Of a DNA stretch of 64,000 nucleotides, positions 21,426-32,100 are shown piece by piece. Position numbers and translations under genes: made by a program. The number at the start of each line of letters is the position of its first letter. Positions within the stretch are counted from its first letter, which is position 1. The stretch spans positions 310,001 through 374,000 of the forward strand of contig JPHH03000021.1 of the NCBI GenBank assembly GCA_000750105.3, written 5' to 3'. The DNA is from Tolypocladium sp. Sup5 PDA-1. Taxonomy: Eukaryota; Ascomycota; Sordariomycetes; Hypocreales; Ophiocordycipitaceae. The notes under the pieces are model-generated. The model was given only the letters and a program-made list of their open reading frames with translations, did not search any database and was not told where the DNA came from.

Positions 21426-22742
21426 GCTCCTACGCTTGCGAGCCCACGATCGGGGGCCGCGACGGCCACTCAGCCGGCCGCGGATGGGCCATGGTGCCAC
21501 CGGAGGGAGGCGGAGCGCGTTGCGGGAGGCGCTGGGCTGGGCTCAGCGACAGGCGGGCGGCGAAAGAGGTGCGTCGCGATGCCATGGATGGCGTTCTGGC
21601 GGACGCGGTGGTTCGAGTGGACGGGGTGGCAGGTCGAGAAGGGTGAGCGCTTAGGGCCTATCGAGGCTGTCGCAGGATAGGCGCGCAGGGGGGAGCGCTG
21701 AGCGCTGATTGGCGGCTGTACTTGGTTGAGTCAGCGGCTAATGCTCCGTACGACTTCCTGGGAAGTCGCTGGCGGCTGTTGATACAGCGCTAGGTGCCGG
21801 TGCCTCTGACCACGGCATTGTCTCTCCTTCCATATTCTGCGCCTTGCAAGCCCTGCTGTTAATATGCCGTGCCGCCGAGTGCAACTCCATAGCCCCCGAA
21901 CCCACTCACTCTACTTACCTTACTCTCTGGTTATCCGCTGCAGGGCAGGGGCACGGCGGCTGCGATGCAGACAGAGCAGACAATGCCCTGAGCCAGAGTC
22001 GTGCTGTCCCCGTGACCGCCATTTGTCCACCGCGGCGCATCACGAGACCGCATGCCCTCAGCCATCCACCAGCCCGTCCGCCCTCGTCCTCGCCCTGCGT
22101 CCGCCCTGCTTTTGGGGGCCTCGGTGAAACCATGGCAGCAGAGACGTGCATACCCGACGCAGCTGAATGGAAGCCTGCCCTCCATGTCTGTCTGGTTTGT
22201 TGGTTCGTTCTCCCGTCGGCAGTCGATCCAACAAGCCCCCACGCAGAACTCCGCCCCCAGCGCGCCGTCCCGCTGTGGAATCAATGCAGATTCCATTCCT
22301 TCAATGCCTGGGATACAGGCAGATTCGCGCAGCCCGGCACCGCCGCCGTCGGCTGTGGTTGGGCCGCACCGCCGTCGTGAAACTTGATCGACGACAAACC
22401 CCAAGGACACATCACCGCTCCGACAGCGCGACTCACACGCCCCCCTCCCTGGCCACAGTTCTCTTGCACTGTCTGGCCGTTTCGCTGGGAGGGAAACAAG
22501 CGTGGCGAGGCGAGACGACTGGAGTCGTGAGGCCGACAGCGGTGCATCGCAACCCTCACCGGTGATATTGTCATGTCTGACCACCCACCCACTGTCATCT
22601 GCACCAGACCGCGGCGTCGGGAACCAAGACTAACACCGCCGCCACGGCCCCGATCGGATCTACAGTACTCCACGACTAGTCCGTACGGAGTACCGACTGC
22701 CGTCCAGCGCCTAGTCCCACCGCGGCCGCCGCCTCTCGCAGC

Positions 22743-23033
22743 ATGGGCCTCATCGCCTTCGCCATCTCCATCTTCATCTCCATCTCGGCCGCTCACGGAC
22801 CCCCCGGATTCCAGCCCCTCGGCTCTGGGGCCGCGGCGCGCCGGGAGCGGACTCGAGCTCTCCACAGCGACGCAGAGGTCCGTTCGCCACGTCCGAGTCG
22901 CAACGCGGACCCCCGATTTTTATCATCCACAGCTTCTCTTTTCTTGGAAGCCCATCCACGAATACCCTGGGGGTTTAAGCTTTCGCGCGGGCGGCACCCG
23001 GGAGTCTGCCGAGAGGGTGTGCACCGTCGCTGA
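22743..23033 (+). CDS. Possible small secreted protein (weak)
   Basis: This 96-codon open frame starts MGLIAFAISIFISISAAHG, a hydrophobic leader that looks like a signal peptide with cleavage after Ala17 or Gly19. The rest (Arg/Pro-rich, with a single cysteine) has no recognised domain and no paired cysteines as most effectors have. No TATA box was seen; a CCGTACGGAGTAC palindrome lies 50 bp upstream of the start. It may simply be chance in GC-rich DNA. Confidence 0.2.
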   Translation: MGLIAFAISIFISISAAHGPPGFQPLGSGAAARRERTRALHSDAEVRSPRPSRNADPRFLSSTASLFLEAHPRIPWGFKLSRGRHPGVCREGVHRR

Positions 23034-24089
23034 TCATGGAACCCTCTCTCTCTGTCCGCGAAACTCTGATGGCCGTGGCCGTGCCGTCATGGCTTCCAAG
23101 TCGGCCAGGAGAGCCTCAAACGCCGGTCACACATACCAAAAACGACAAAACATCACCAAGACGAGCACCCGTGATCACGATTCATGACAGATGATTGTAA
23201 TGGGGGGGTATATCCATTGATCTGTTCTGTCTACGGACTACTACAGATCCTTTCTAGGGGTACCCAATTCCCTGCCTGCTCGCCTGTATTCCGGGGCTCC
23301 TGTCCCTCCAAGTCGAAGTGAAGACTTGACCTAGGGATCCTTGCCCGTCGCTGTCCTGAGCTTTCGGTCCTGAAAAGCATCAATCCATTTCACTTCTCGA
23401 TGCCACTCCCGGCTATCGAGTTTCTTGGCCCCAGTAGCCCGCGCCCCTGCGCCCCCGTTCCCCGTGCCCTGCCTGGTATATAATAAGTGTAGCTGTAGCG
23501 AGTGACAAAAGTACAAATCGGCCGCCGACGCCGAAGCAGGTGTCAAAACAGGGTCGTAAAGCCAACAGAAAAGAAAGAAGAAACATCATTCATCATCCCA
23601 TGATCTCAACCCGGCCCGTTTGCGTCGTCATCAACATCATCCCATCTCTTCCTCGTCCGCGTCCACCCGCCCTTCAACTTCAGCCAATGCCCCGAGTTCC
23701 AAGTGTCAGAAGGCTTTCCCAAGTGTCGCTTCTCTTTGTAAACCGTTTCACTCCTGGTGTGCCTTGCGGCGTCCTCTATGATAATCCCATCCCAGTAGGG
23801 TATATGATGTGACAGATCAATGTCAGAAAAGTAAAGTCGAGAAGAAAATGAGCAATAAACAATAAAAATTCGAATCCGTAGACTCCGGGGCAAGCCTCGC
23901 GGACATCCTTGGTGGCGGCGAGACAACCTGCTTCGCCTTCAGATGCGGGCCGCTTCCATGCAGAAGAAGAGAGATACAGAGATGCCCATCCAGAGAGACC
24001 CCTTGTCCCGTCCAAACGAGCGCTCGCTACTCTTCAAAGGCCAGCTATTGAAGAAGAGCCGAAGCAAGTTCAAGACGTTGCAGGTGTCT

Positions 24090-26266
24090 TTATATCAGGA
24101 GATACTCCCAGCCCTTCATCTGCATGACATCCCGCCAGTGGACGAATTGCTGCCCGGCATCTGACGCCGAGGACCCCGGGGTGCCGACCTGCGACAGGTT
24201 GTCGCTCTGCAGCCACACCTCGCGGAGAACCGTCACCATGCGCCCAAACGAGCCGCACATGGCCTGGTCGCCCAGCTGCGCAACGCGATCCTCGAAGAAG
24301 GTTCGGAAGACGCTGCCGGCGGAGGTGATGGACCCTCCAATGAGATAGACCCAGACAAGGCTGCGATCGAAGCCCTCGGGCCCCGAAGGGATGTATTGAA
24401 GCACGTTGATCAGCTTGTCAATCAGCCCCATGGGCGAAGGCTGGCTGGGGCTAAAGCCAGGCACCAAGCTGCACAGGTAGATGCGCGCGGCAAGCCGGAA
24501 CGCAGTCGTGATGTTCCTGGAGAGCTGCTTGGGAGACAGGGTGCCGTTGGCGTTGTACGGCGACTTGGGGCCAGTCTCGTTGACTTCGGTCAGGCTAATC
24601 TGCTCGCCCAGGGCCGAGACGTGCTGGCACAGGGTGAAGTCGTCCATGCCGTCCCGCTTCAGCGACTCGAGGCAGGCAATCTCCGAGATGAGATACATGA
24701 CCCGGTCCTCGCAGCCCATCAGCTCCCGCAGTCCCAAGTGGTGGTTGACCTGCGACAGGTGCTTCTCTCGGTACGTGTGCGCAAAGGTGGGTGAGGTGCC
24801 TTGCATGGTGGCGCCGAGAATGTCAATCCAGCCCGTCAGGGTCATGTTGAAGGGAGTCTGCGTCATCTGACCGGCGGGATCCGACACGAGACGGGGCAGG
24901 TCCAGCTTCTGGACGAGATTGATGGCCGCTTGGAAGTGCTGGTGCCAGGCGATGTCCAGGAGGCCATCGTCGAAGCGGCCGACGACACACTGGAAGAAGA
25001 TGAGCCCCAGCGTCGCCTCCAGGATCTGCTGGTGGTTCTCGTCACGCTTGAGCGACTCGCACAGCGAGAAGATTGTCGCGTAGCGGTGGCGCATGATGTC
25101 CTGGTCAATCTCCTCACTGGAGACGTTGGCGTGCGTCTTGAGATGCTGGGCGGCGATGCTGAGGCAGCAGTGGAGGTACACGCTGTTGGACTGCAGTGCC
25201 GGGAGGATCAGGTCGGAGCCGACCGACCCGTGCTGGTTGGACTCGAGAATGGGGAAGATGGTCGGCAGCACAAACTGGATGAAGTGGTCCAGCAGGCGCT
25301 GGTCGTTCTCCTCGAGCTCGATGCGAACCTGCCGGGTGCTGTTGTGCGGGCCATGGGCAAAGTCAAAGAAGTTGACGTTGAGCGCCTCCTCTGACAGCGA
25401 CTGCCTGCGCTCTTGGTGGATGTGCTCGGTCCACCCACCTTCAAAGTGTCCCGAGGGCAGGACGGTGCCGGGAGGCGGCGGTGTCTGGTAGGTGCTGAAG
25501 GTCGAGACGTGGGATTCCCTCAGCGTGGGCACGTCGTTGACAAACATTTGCCGCTCCGTCTTGACGTCGATCTCGTAGGGCGAGTAGCCATTGAAGATGA
25601 AATCCGGGTGCAGCTGCGCGTTGTAGACGCCGTACTCGGCGCCGGTGGGCGGGCTGTTGAAGTTGAAGGCGGTTGAGAAGCCCGAGTCGATGGAGGCGGA
25701 TCGAGTGCGGTCCAGGGGATCCGTAAACGTGGCCGAGGTGGGCAGCGAGTGCGACAGGCCGGGAGGAGAGCTGACCGAGGTCTGGATGGCGTGTGACGAC
25801 TTCTCGGCGAGCTTCTTGCGCTTGATGATGTTCTTGATGTCCTCCTTGTGCTTGCGGCGCGCGTCGGTGTTGCTCCACCACATGGGCCGCTTGTACTCGC
25901 ACTGCAGGCCGAGGTGCTTGCATGCGGTGCAAGCGGGCGAGCCCTCGTCGCACTTCTTGCGTCTCAATCTGCAGGTGAAGCAGCCTAGAAGATGGGGTGA
26001 AGTGGTCAGCGAGAAGCTTCTTGGTTGGGCGCGGCCATGAGCAGCTGGCTCTCCCGTGTAAGTGAGGCCGGGTGGGGGCACAGCTCACCTGTCCGCGACC
26101 TGCGGTGCATCTGGCTCTTGGCCTTTGCGTTTGCGCTTGCATTGGCGCTGCCATTGCTGGCTTTCGAGGCCGTCTTGGCCTTTGCAGACTGTGTCGCAGC
26201 CATGTTGACGGCGCTCCCAGGTGCTCGCGAGGAGCTCTTGCGACTGTCGGGGGGTGCGGATGGCAT
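24090..26266 (-). CDS. Zn2Cys6 transcription factor with Fungal_trans_2-type domain
   Basis: Two exons, 26266-26089 and 25984-24090, give 690 residues; the 104-bp intron (GTGAGC...TTCTAG) splits the Gly codon just before the zinc cluster. Residues 1-59 are Ala/Ser/Lys-rich. The cluster spans residues 61-88 (CFTCRLRRKKC...CTACKHLGLQC), spacing C-x2-C-x6-C-x6-C-x2-C-x6-C, followed by the basic linker KRPMWWSNTDARRKHKEDIKN. From about residue 250 the acidic-hydrophobic helices (LLDHFIQFVLPTIFPILES, YLHCCLSIAAQHLK, ILEATLGLIFFQCVVG) resemble the PF11951 regulatory domain found in Pro1, UPC2 and ARG81-like factors. A second in-frame ATG at codon 22 is possible. The upstream side is an 8.4-kb gene desert with a GGCTAA cluster 2.7 kb from the start, suggesting complex regulation. 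Targets are unknown. Confidence 0.9.
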
Positions 26267-26612
26267 TTGTATCCGCGATCCGATGCTGGAGGGACCTGCG
26301 TTGCGCTGTGCGCACTGAGTGCAGTACGGTACAGTGCAGTGCAGGGGTGGGGGTGGGGGGTGTGCCTCCGCGCTGCGGGGGTATCACTGTGCGGATCCGC
26401 GCGAGGGGACACGGTGACGTGGAGCCGGCCCAGAGCGGGACGGAGAGACAATCTCGAGGCTGGCGCACTGGCCAGGGTCCAAAGTCCAGACAAAGTCTGA
26501 TGTCGAGTGTCTCTTTCTGAGCGTCGGCCAAGCGCGGCAGCCGAATTATCAAATTAGTCGTTCGAGGGGACGTTGACGTGTGGTTTGCGTTGATGTTCGC
26601 GAACAGCCACTC

Positions 26613-26646
26613 GTGCGTCGTGCGTCGTGCGTCGTGCGTCGTGCGT
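26613..26646. repeat. 7-bp tandem repeat (GTGCGTC), nearly five copies
   Basis: Four perfect GTGCGTC units (26613-26640) plus a partial fifth, located about 350 bp upstream of the Zn2Cys6 gene start. Confidence 0.9.
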
Positions 26647-28942
26647 GTCGTCGTATCAAACAACGGTTGATATCGATGGTCGAAACGGATGTCTGTCTGT
26701 CTGAATGAATGACTGGTTCCAAGCAAGTCCGGCTTGCCCTTCACTGGAAATGGTAAGGTCTGACAAGGAAACGGGGAGAGGACGGGGCCGGAGGGAAAGA
26801 GGGTTAAAAGAGAGGGAAAGCCTGGGCGACACTTGGATCTTCTCGCCTTCTACACGAAAAGAAAGAGGGTTAAATTCAAGGCCGGCGGCTGGAGGCCAAA
26901 GACTTATATCATGGCCGGCATTCTCGCGGCCTGGTGTTGGCATGCCTTCGCAGACATCCAGAGACAGCTGCTGTTGGCTGTTGCTATTTTTGAACCACGC
27001 ACTACTGACGGCCATCGCACACAAGTGAGCGACTGCGCTTAGAGAGGCCAATGAGGGGGGGCCGTTCGGAGATGGCCCGCCTCCTCCTCGATGCGGACCC
27101 CAGGCATTCGAGTTGCAGAAGGACTTGGGCACCAGACCGGGGGGCTCCAACTAAAGAGGAAACTCGCGCATGTCGTTCGTGAGAATGTCACCCACCCGTG
27201 ATGCACGAGCTCCACGCCGGTTGGTCTGCATCCGCACAGGCCAGGGTCCGTCGCTTTCGCTGCTCTGATGAGCAACGGCCTGTACGGACGAGTAGCCACG
27301 GACGTCGGTCCGCCCCGGCTCATTTGTTCGCCCGAGCTTCGAAGACGTCAGATCCGGTAGCGGGGAGCCAGACAGACGCAAGCCACAAACGCCAGAGACC
27401 TCTTCTGTCTGTGACTATTGGACCGTTGGGAATCTCGCTGAATTGGGTATTCATGTGCGCCTGCGTATTCGCGTCCAGCTTTCACCGCACTCGAGAGCTT
27501 CGGGAGAGGCAGCTCGGGGCTGTTGGCTGGACCCCATCCGATCCCTGCACGGATCTGTACGGCGACGTGGTGCTTGTCTCTCGGTGTGCGAACGACATGG
27601 TCGGTTATGCAGCTGCGTCTCTGCGGTATCGAAGAAGACTCTGCCGATCCCGCCGGACAGCTGTTCAGCAAGGGCAGCTCCAGCATGGGACGAAAACGTC
27701 GAACCAGGATCGCCCAAGTTGGCAACCCCCATCCCGTGCCGGTCCCCTGCGCCGTACGGAGTACAATGACACTGCATGAGCATGGCATGCTTGGTACAGA
27801 GAATTCTGTTCCCGCGTGGCCCCATCATCGGCTGAGGAACTTCAAAATGCCTCATCAAATGAACATCATCTGTGGCCCCGTACATGCCATATCACCAGAT
27901 GGCAATGCTTCCACGAAATAGGCCGCAGGGAAGCTGGGGCCTTTTCCCAGGCAGTAGTCCGTAAGTAGCGTCCCGGAACCTCTTCTGTTCCCCCAATGAG
28001 TGTCTCGGAAGAGCGGGAGGTACGGACCGTACACGACGACAAGTGGCTCGTTGGGTGGTTGGAACTTGGAAGGCAACTGCGGCAGCATCCATCACACGGA
28101 TAGGCTCTGGCCCTTGTGCGTAGTACAGGGGGAGGAGCGGCCGGCCGACGGCAACCACAACGTCGGCTAGAGCAGAGGCACAACAGCCGACGCCCGCCCG
28201 CACAGGGGACGACTGCACTGCGCCGCTGCGGTACCCGGCGGGCTGCAGTGACACAGGCGGCAGGGGCAAGTATCTTGACTCTTCGACCCTCGAGGGCAGA
28301 ACCTGGCATTGTAGTCCGTAGGGTTGCGTCCGTGGCGGCATAGTTCTGGAGGTTTGGGGATAGCGTCGCAGTGGCGCCATCTGCGAAGAGGCGTCCGGCC
28401 ACGCTGATTCGACGGCTGCATGTGACGAGACGCTGTCCCGTGCAGAAGCGGCAGGGGCCGCGGGACCAACCGATTGTAGCGCCTGCGAGAGGCAGGGGTC
28501 GTGTCTTAGGCGAAAAGGCTGTTGTCGATCAAGATTGGCTCTTGCGTGCATGAGGCCAGGCAGGGGTCTTCCGCTGCGGCTGGGCCAATGGGGTCGCGAA
28601 GCTGCTGTGCGGGGACAGCTAGAGTGTCCTGGTCCTTGCCCGGCCGACATGGCCCCATGTCTATTCTGCTGCTGAGAGTCGCCTGTCTCATTCTCAAATC
28701 TCTGCTCGTCGTCCTCTGCGGCGTCGTCCTGCCTGTCGCTCAGGGTCCCTCCGCGACGGCTGAGCAGTAGTCCGGTGGCATTATTCCGGTGGCGAAGCAG
28801 ACGACGCGTGGACTCGAGCATTTCGCGGCCAACGACGGCGTTGTCTGTGCTGAGAAAAGCCGTTGGGCAGACGACGTTGGAGAGAATCAATATTTCCGTT
28901 CGCCAAGGCAGTGGTTGGAGCTGCCGACAGTCCACAGCGTGT

Positions 28943-29187
28943 GGGCCAAATTAGCCCCTCCCCCACGTTTCTTGGTGGGCTAAATTTGGCCCCTCATCCC
29001 GCTGCCGTCACAGCGCTCGGCGCTTGCAGAGTGTTTGTGCATGACGCGCTTCTCTCCCTCGGAGCGCTATCAACTCTCCGTCTGCCGCTTCTATTTTTAA
29101 TTTAGCCCGCATTCACAATCCATTGTCGGCCTAATTTGTCGCTTTTTGCTTTGATGGCGGTCACGAGCGTCTGCTTCTTGGGCTAAT
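28943..29187. promoter_or_regulatory. Cluster of GGCTAA(A) sites with an inverted repeat
   Basis: GGCTAA occurs four times within about 240 bp: minus strand at 28951-28956, plus at 28978-28983 (GGCTAAA), minus at 29102-29107 (GGCTAAA), plus at 29181-29186; a related GGCCTAA is at 29128-29134. The first two sit in an almost perfect inverted repeat, GGGCCAAATTAGCCC (28943-28957) and GGGCTAAATTTGGCCC (28977-28992), separated by 19 bp. GGCTAAA is the established binding core of XlnR/Xyr1, the xylanase-cellulase activators. No hydrolase gene is adjacent. A role as an enhancer for the Zn2Cys6 gene starting at 26266 is inference. Confidence 0.5.
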
Positions 29188-32100
29188 TATGGCAACTCGG
29201 CGGCATCGCTGTGTCCCAACCAGCGCTTGTCGGCTTGCCGCCCATGAGATTTTCGAGAGCTCGAAACCGGCATCTAGTAATAGATTGTTTATCCCAGACG
29301 CGGAAACATTTTCCAAGTCAGACGTTGATCTTACCCAACTCCCGTAAAACACGGACAGGCGACGGAGATGAGCCGTGAGGGAGCCCTGCACCCGGCCTCG
29401 ACATCCTCCAGCTTTGGCTGGTGCGCACCACTTCGGTCAACAACGTCTTCGCATATTGGACGACTTGGCTACGGTTCCTCGGGGACAGGGGTTCGAAGCT
29501 CCTCGCAGGCGAGGCATCGTCGACCAATCCTTCGGACAGTAAATGCCCCGATCCCGACTCCCTTTGTCACATCACCACTGTGCGGCAGCAGAATTGGCTT
29601 CCTCATTTGTTGAAGGCCTCTGTCCGGTTTTCATTTTCATGGGCAGTTTGGCAACGGTGACTGGTTGTAACACGCAGCCTTCTGTTCCTCGCCGCACTTT
29701 GCTTTGTGAAAGTCTTGACTGGTCATTTTCTAGCAGGACAAGATGTGATAAAGAAATGAGCGAGACCTTGTTCCCCGTCCGTCTGTGCATACAGCCAGTG
29801 CACGGTGGCGCTCCATCCGGCCCGCATTGTCTCACGGGTGTCGCCAACCACGAGGGTTGAAGCTTTTTTCCATCAAGCTGCCGTGAGATTGTGAACTGCA
29901 GAGGTTCACAGGTAGGGTGCGCCACCCGAGGCGGGTGATGGATTAGGCTGGCCGTTGATAAAGCTTCTCTGGTGGATTGCCAAGTTGCCCAACGTGGAGT
30001 CGGCTGCTCCATTGACACTTTGTCGGGCGCTAGTCCGTAGAACTGTCCCACATGCGGCCATCGGGTGCTCTCAGTTCCCGCTATCAGATGAGAGCCGGCA
30101 TACAGAGCACACAGTGTTCGACGGCACCGGGTGGCGGCGCTATAGGATAGTCCTCCTCAAATTCGCTGGTTTCGAATATTTCGTGTTGTCATGGGAGAAG
30201 TTGGTGAGTTGCTGTTGATGGTATGAGGCTTCGAACCGAGGCGACAGACGATGACTGACAACCATTTCACGCTCCCCTCCACCTTTGAAAGGCCTAAAGA
30301 ATGGAACTGTGGCATACTCGCAGTCGCTATAGTTTCTGGATAGGCCCGGTTCCGATGAACATGCGGCCTTTTCGTGGCGGTCCAAGCGACGATGGTGTGC
30401 GTCCCTTGTTAGCTGGTGTAGTGTGCAGGAAGCTCATTGTCCGGCTCGGACCTTGTGTGTGGCTGGCCCTTTCTTGATCGGGCAATCGATGACCATTATT
30501 CCTTGTCCTCCCCCTCTTCTCGGCCTGTTATCATGGAGATGCCGAGCGAAGAACCAGCAACACACCACAAGCGAAGCACAAGCCGCATTAGCCAGGTGGC
30601 ATGTGAATTCGTGCGGGAGCATGCTCACACGACGAGTCCGCTGGCGAGTTGCACTCCATCATCGAACACCTCTCCGCAGCCAGAGGAAACCTGCACCATT
30701 GCAACATGGTGGAGGAGGGTGGAGCATCGGGAAGAACAGCCGGCGCAGGTTGGTCAGTATACCGTACGGACTAGTTTGCAGCATGCCTGCCAAATGCATC
30801 CTGCGCGCACTGTGACGGGCGGGGAAGGCTTCCCCAGTTGGAGATCCTCCTACGAAGTACGGATAGCCAGGCTAGGATATCGAAATTAGTCTATGTAAGA
30901 CCCTGGCATTTTGGTTCCATCATCGGTCCGTTGACACTGGGATTCGGACAAGTCGGGTAGGCTCGGTCGCAGTTTTCTCGTTGGGATTCCGCCGGAAGTG
31001 ACTTTCTGTCAAACTGGGTAGCTTGGTTGAGCTTGTTGAAGGCAGTCTTGCCCTCCATATCCAGTAACCCAGCCAATACCAGCCCATCCTCGTGTGATCC
31101 TGAGGATACCGTACAAGGCGCCAACTGAATTGACATGGCCCTCTAGATCCGTGTCTAGTTCCTAGCTGAGACACCATGATGGCCTTCCGATAACGCTGCC
31201 GCATTTTGCTGGTGGTACTTCGTGCTCACGACGTAATGTGCCGTTTTAGCACGAGACCAGGCGCCCGTTGCACTGAGCACAGCGTACCGTACGGAGCACA
31301 AGAAGTCGGTGAAGATCGTCGCGGGACCGGCGGCCCTATCTGCACGTTTGTTCTGTTCGAAGCCACCTCCACCCAACAGGCGTCATGTGCTATTATGCAA
31401 AGCATCAACGGGGGGGCTGGACTCGGGCGCGGGAACGAGGCATTAGTCTGTGGCGCCTGGGCCACCATGCTGCTCAAGCCAAGGATATCGAGAGCACAGA
31501 CGAGAGGGCGACAGGCCAATGCCATGCATGCAACCCATCGGTTGAGAAACCCCGCAACAATTGGGATTGACGGCGTTGTTGGCCAATTGACGATGCACAA
31601 AACCAAGTCGTCAGGCGATTGGGTCTAGGGTAAATTGGCAAGTTGAGGCTGGGCCCCGAGACCCTTGATGGTCCGATGGCTCAACCAGACTGAGGGCAAA
31701 CCACCAGAGCACACCATCGCTGCCATGGAGTTTCTGGTCCGGATTGGCTGGCGTATGGAAATGGCGGCCCTAGCGAGACAGCTCGGCGAGCGACGCCATT
31801 GCCTGCTTCTGTTATTAGCCGGACAAACCGGACAAGATGTCCCAACGGACGGCTCGGAAAGTAATATCGTCGTCGGCCTTCTTGTGGAGGAGAGCTTCTG
31901 GACCTTGGTGGTGCCGGCTCTGGAGAGATTGTGCCGCCTCCATTCGCACCGTGCGCGTGGACGCAGTCGAGATATCGCCGACTTGCATCCACGCCCTCCT
32001 CCAAATCACCCCCTCTTCTAGGTCAAGGGCAGGGTTCTTTTTCGTGCAACCACTTCGGTGTGTGTGGGGAAGAGCGAGCCAGATCTGCTCGTGTCACGTC

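Larger units (their letters stand above)
20835..24089. other. 3.3-kb intergenic region, no firm gene
   Basis: This is upstream of the surface-protein gene and downstream of a Zn2Cys6 gene. It holds a CCCAG/CCGGCCCAG microsatellite at 21389-21425, a CCGTACGGAGTAC palindrome at 22681-22693, and one weak candidate for a small secreted protein at 22743-23033. Other open frames are GC-driven and unsupported. Confidence 0.5.

Noticed and set aside
22573..23187. 204-codon plus-strand open frame rich in Pro and Ser
   Set aside because: GC-driven composition with no domain; a shorter overlapping frame at 22743 with a leader-like start is marginally more plausible.
9932..26266. Possible secondary-metabolite or catabolic gene cluster with two Zn2Cys6 factors
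   Set aside because: No polyketide synthase, NRPS, terpene synthase, P450 or transporter gene is present; intervening genes are housekeeping or structural.
27892..28935. 347-codon minus-strand open frame in the gene desert
   Set aside because: It begins with GTG, has no recognisable domain or splice structure, and neighbouring frames on both strands are also open.
30210..30300. tRNA-like B box (GGTTCGAAGCC on the minus strand)
   Set aside because: The flanking bases do not form the T-stem, no proper A box or acceptor stem pairing is present, so it is a chance match.
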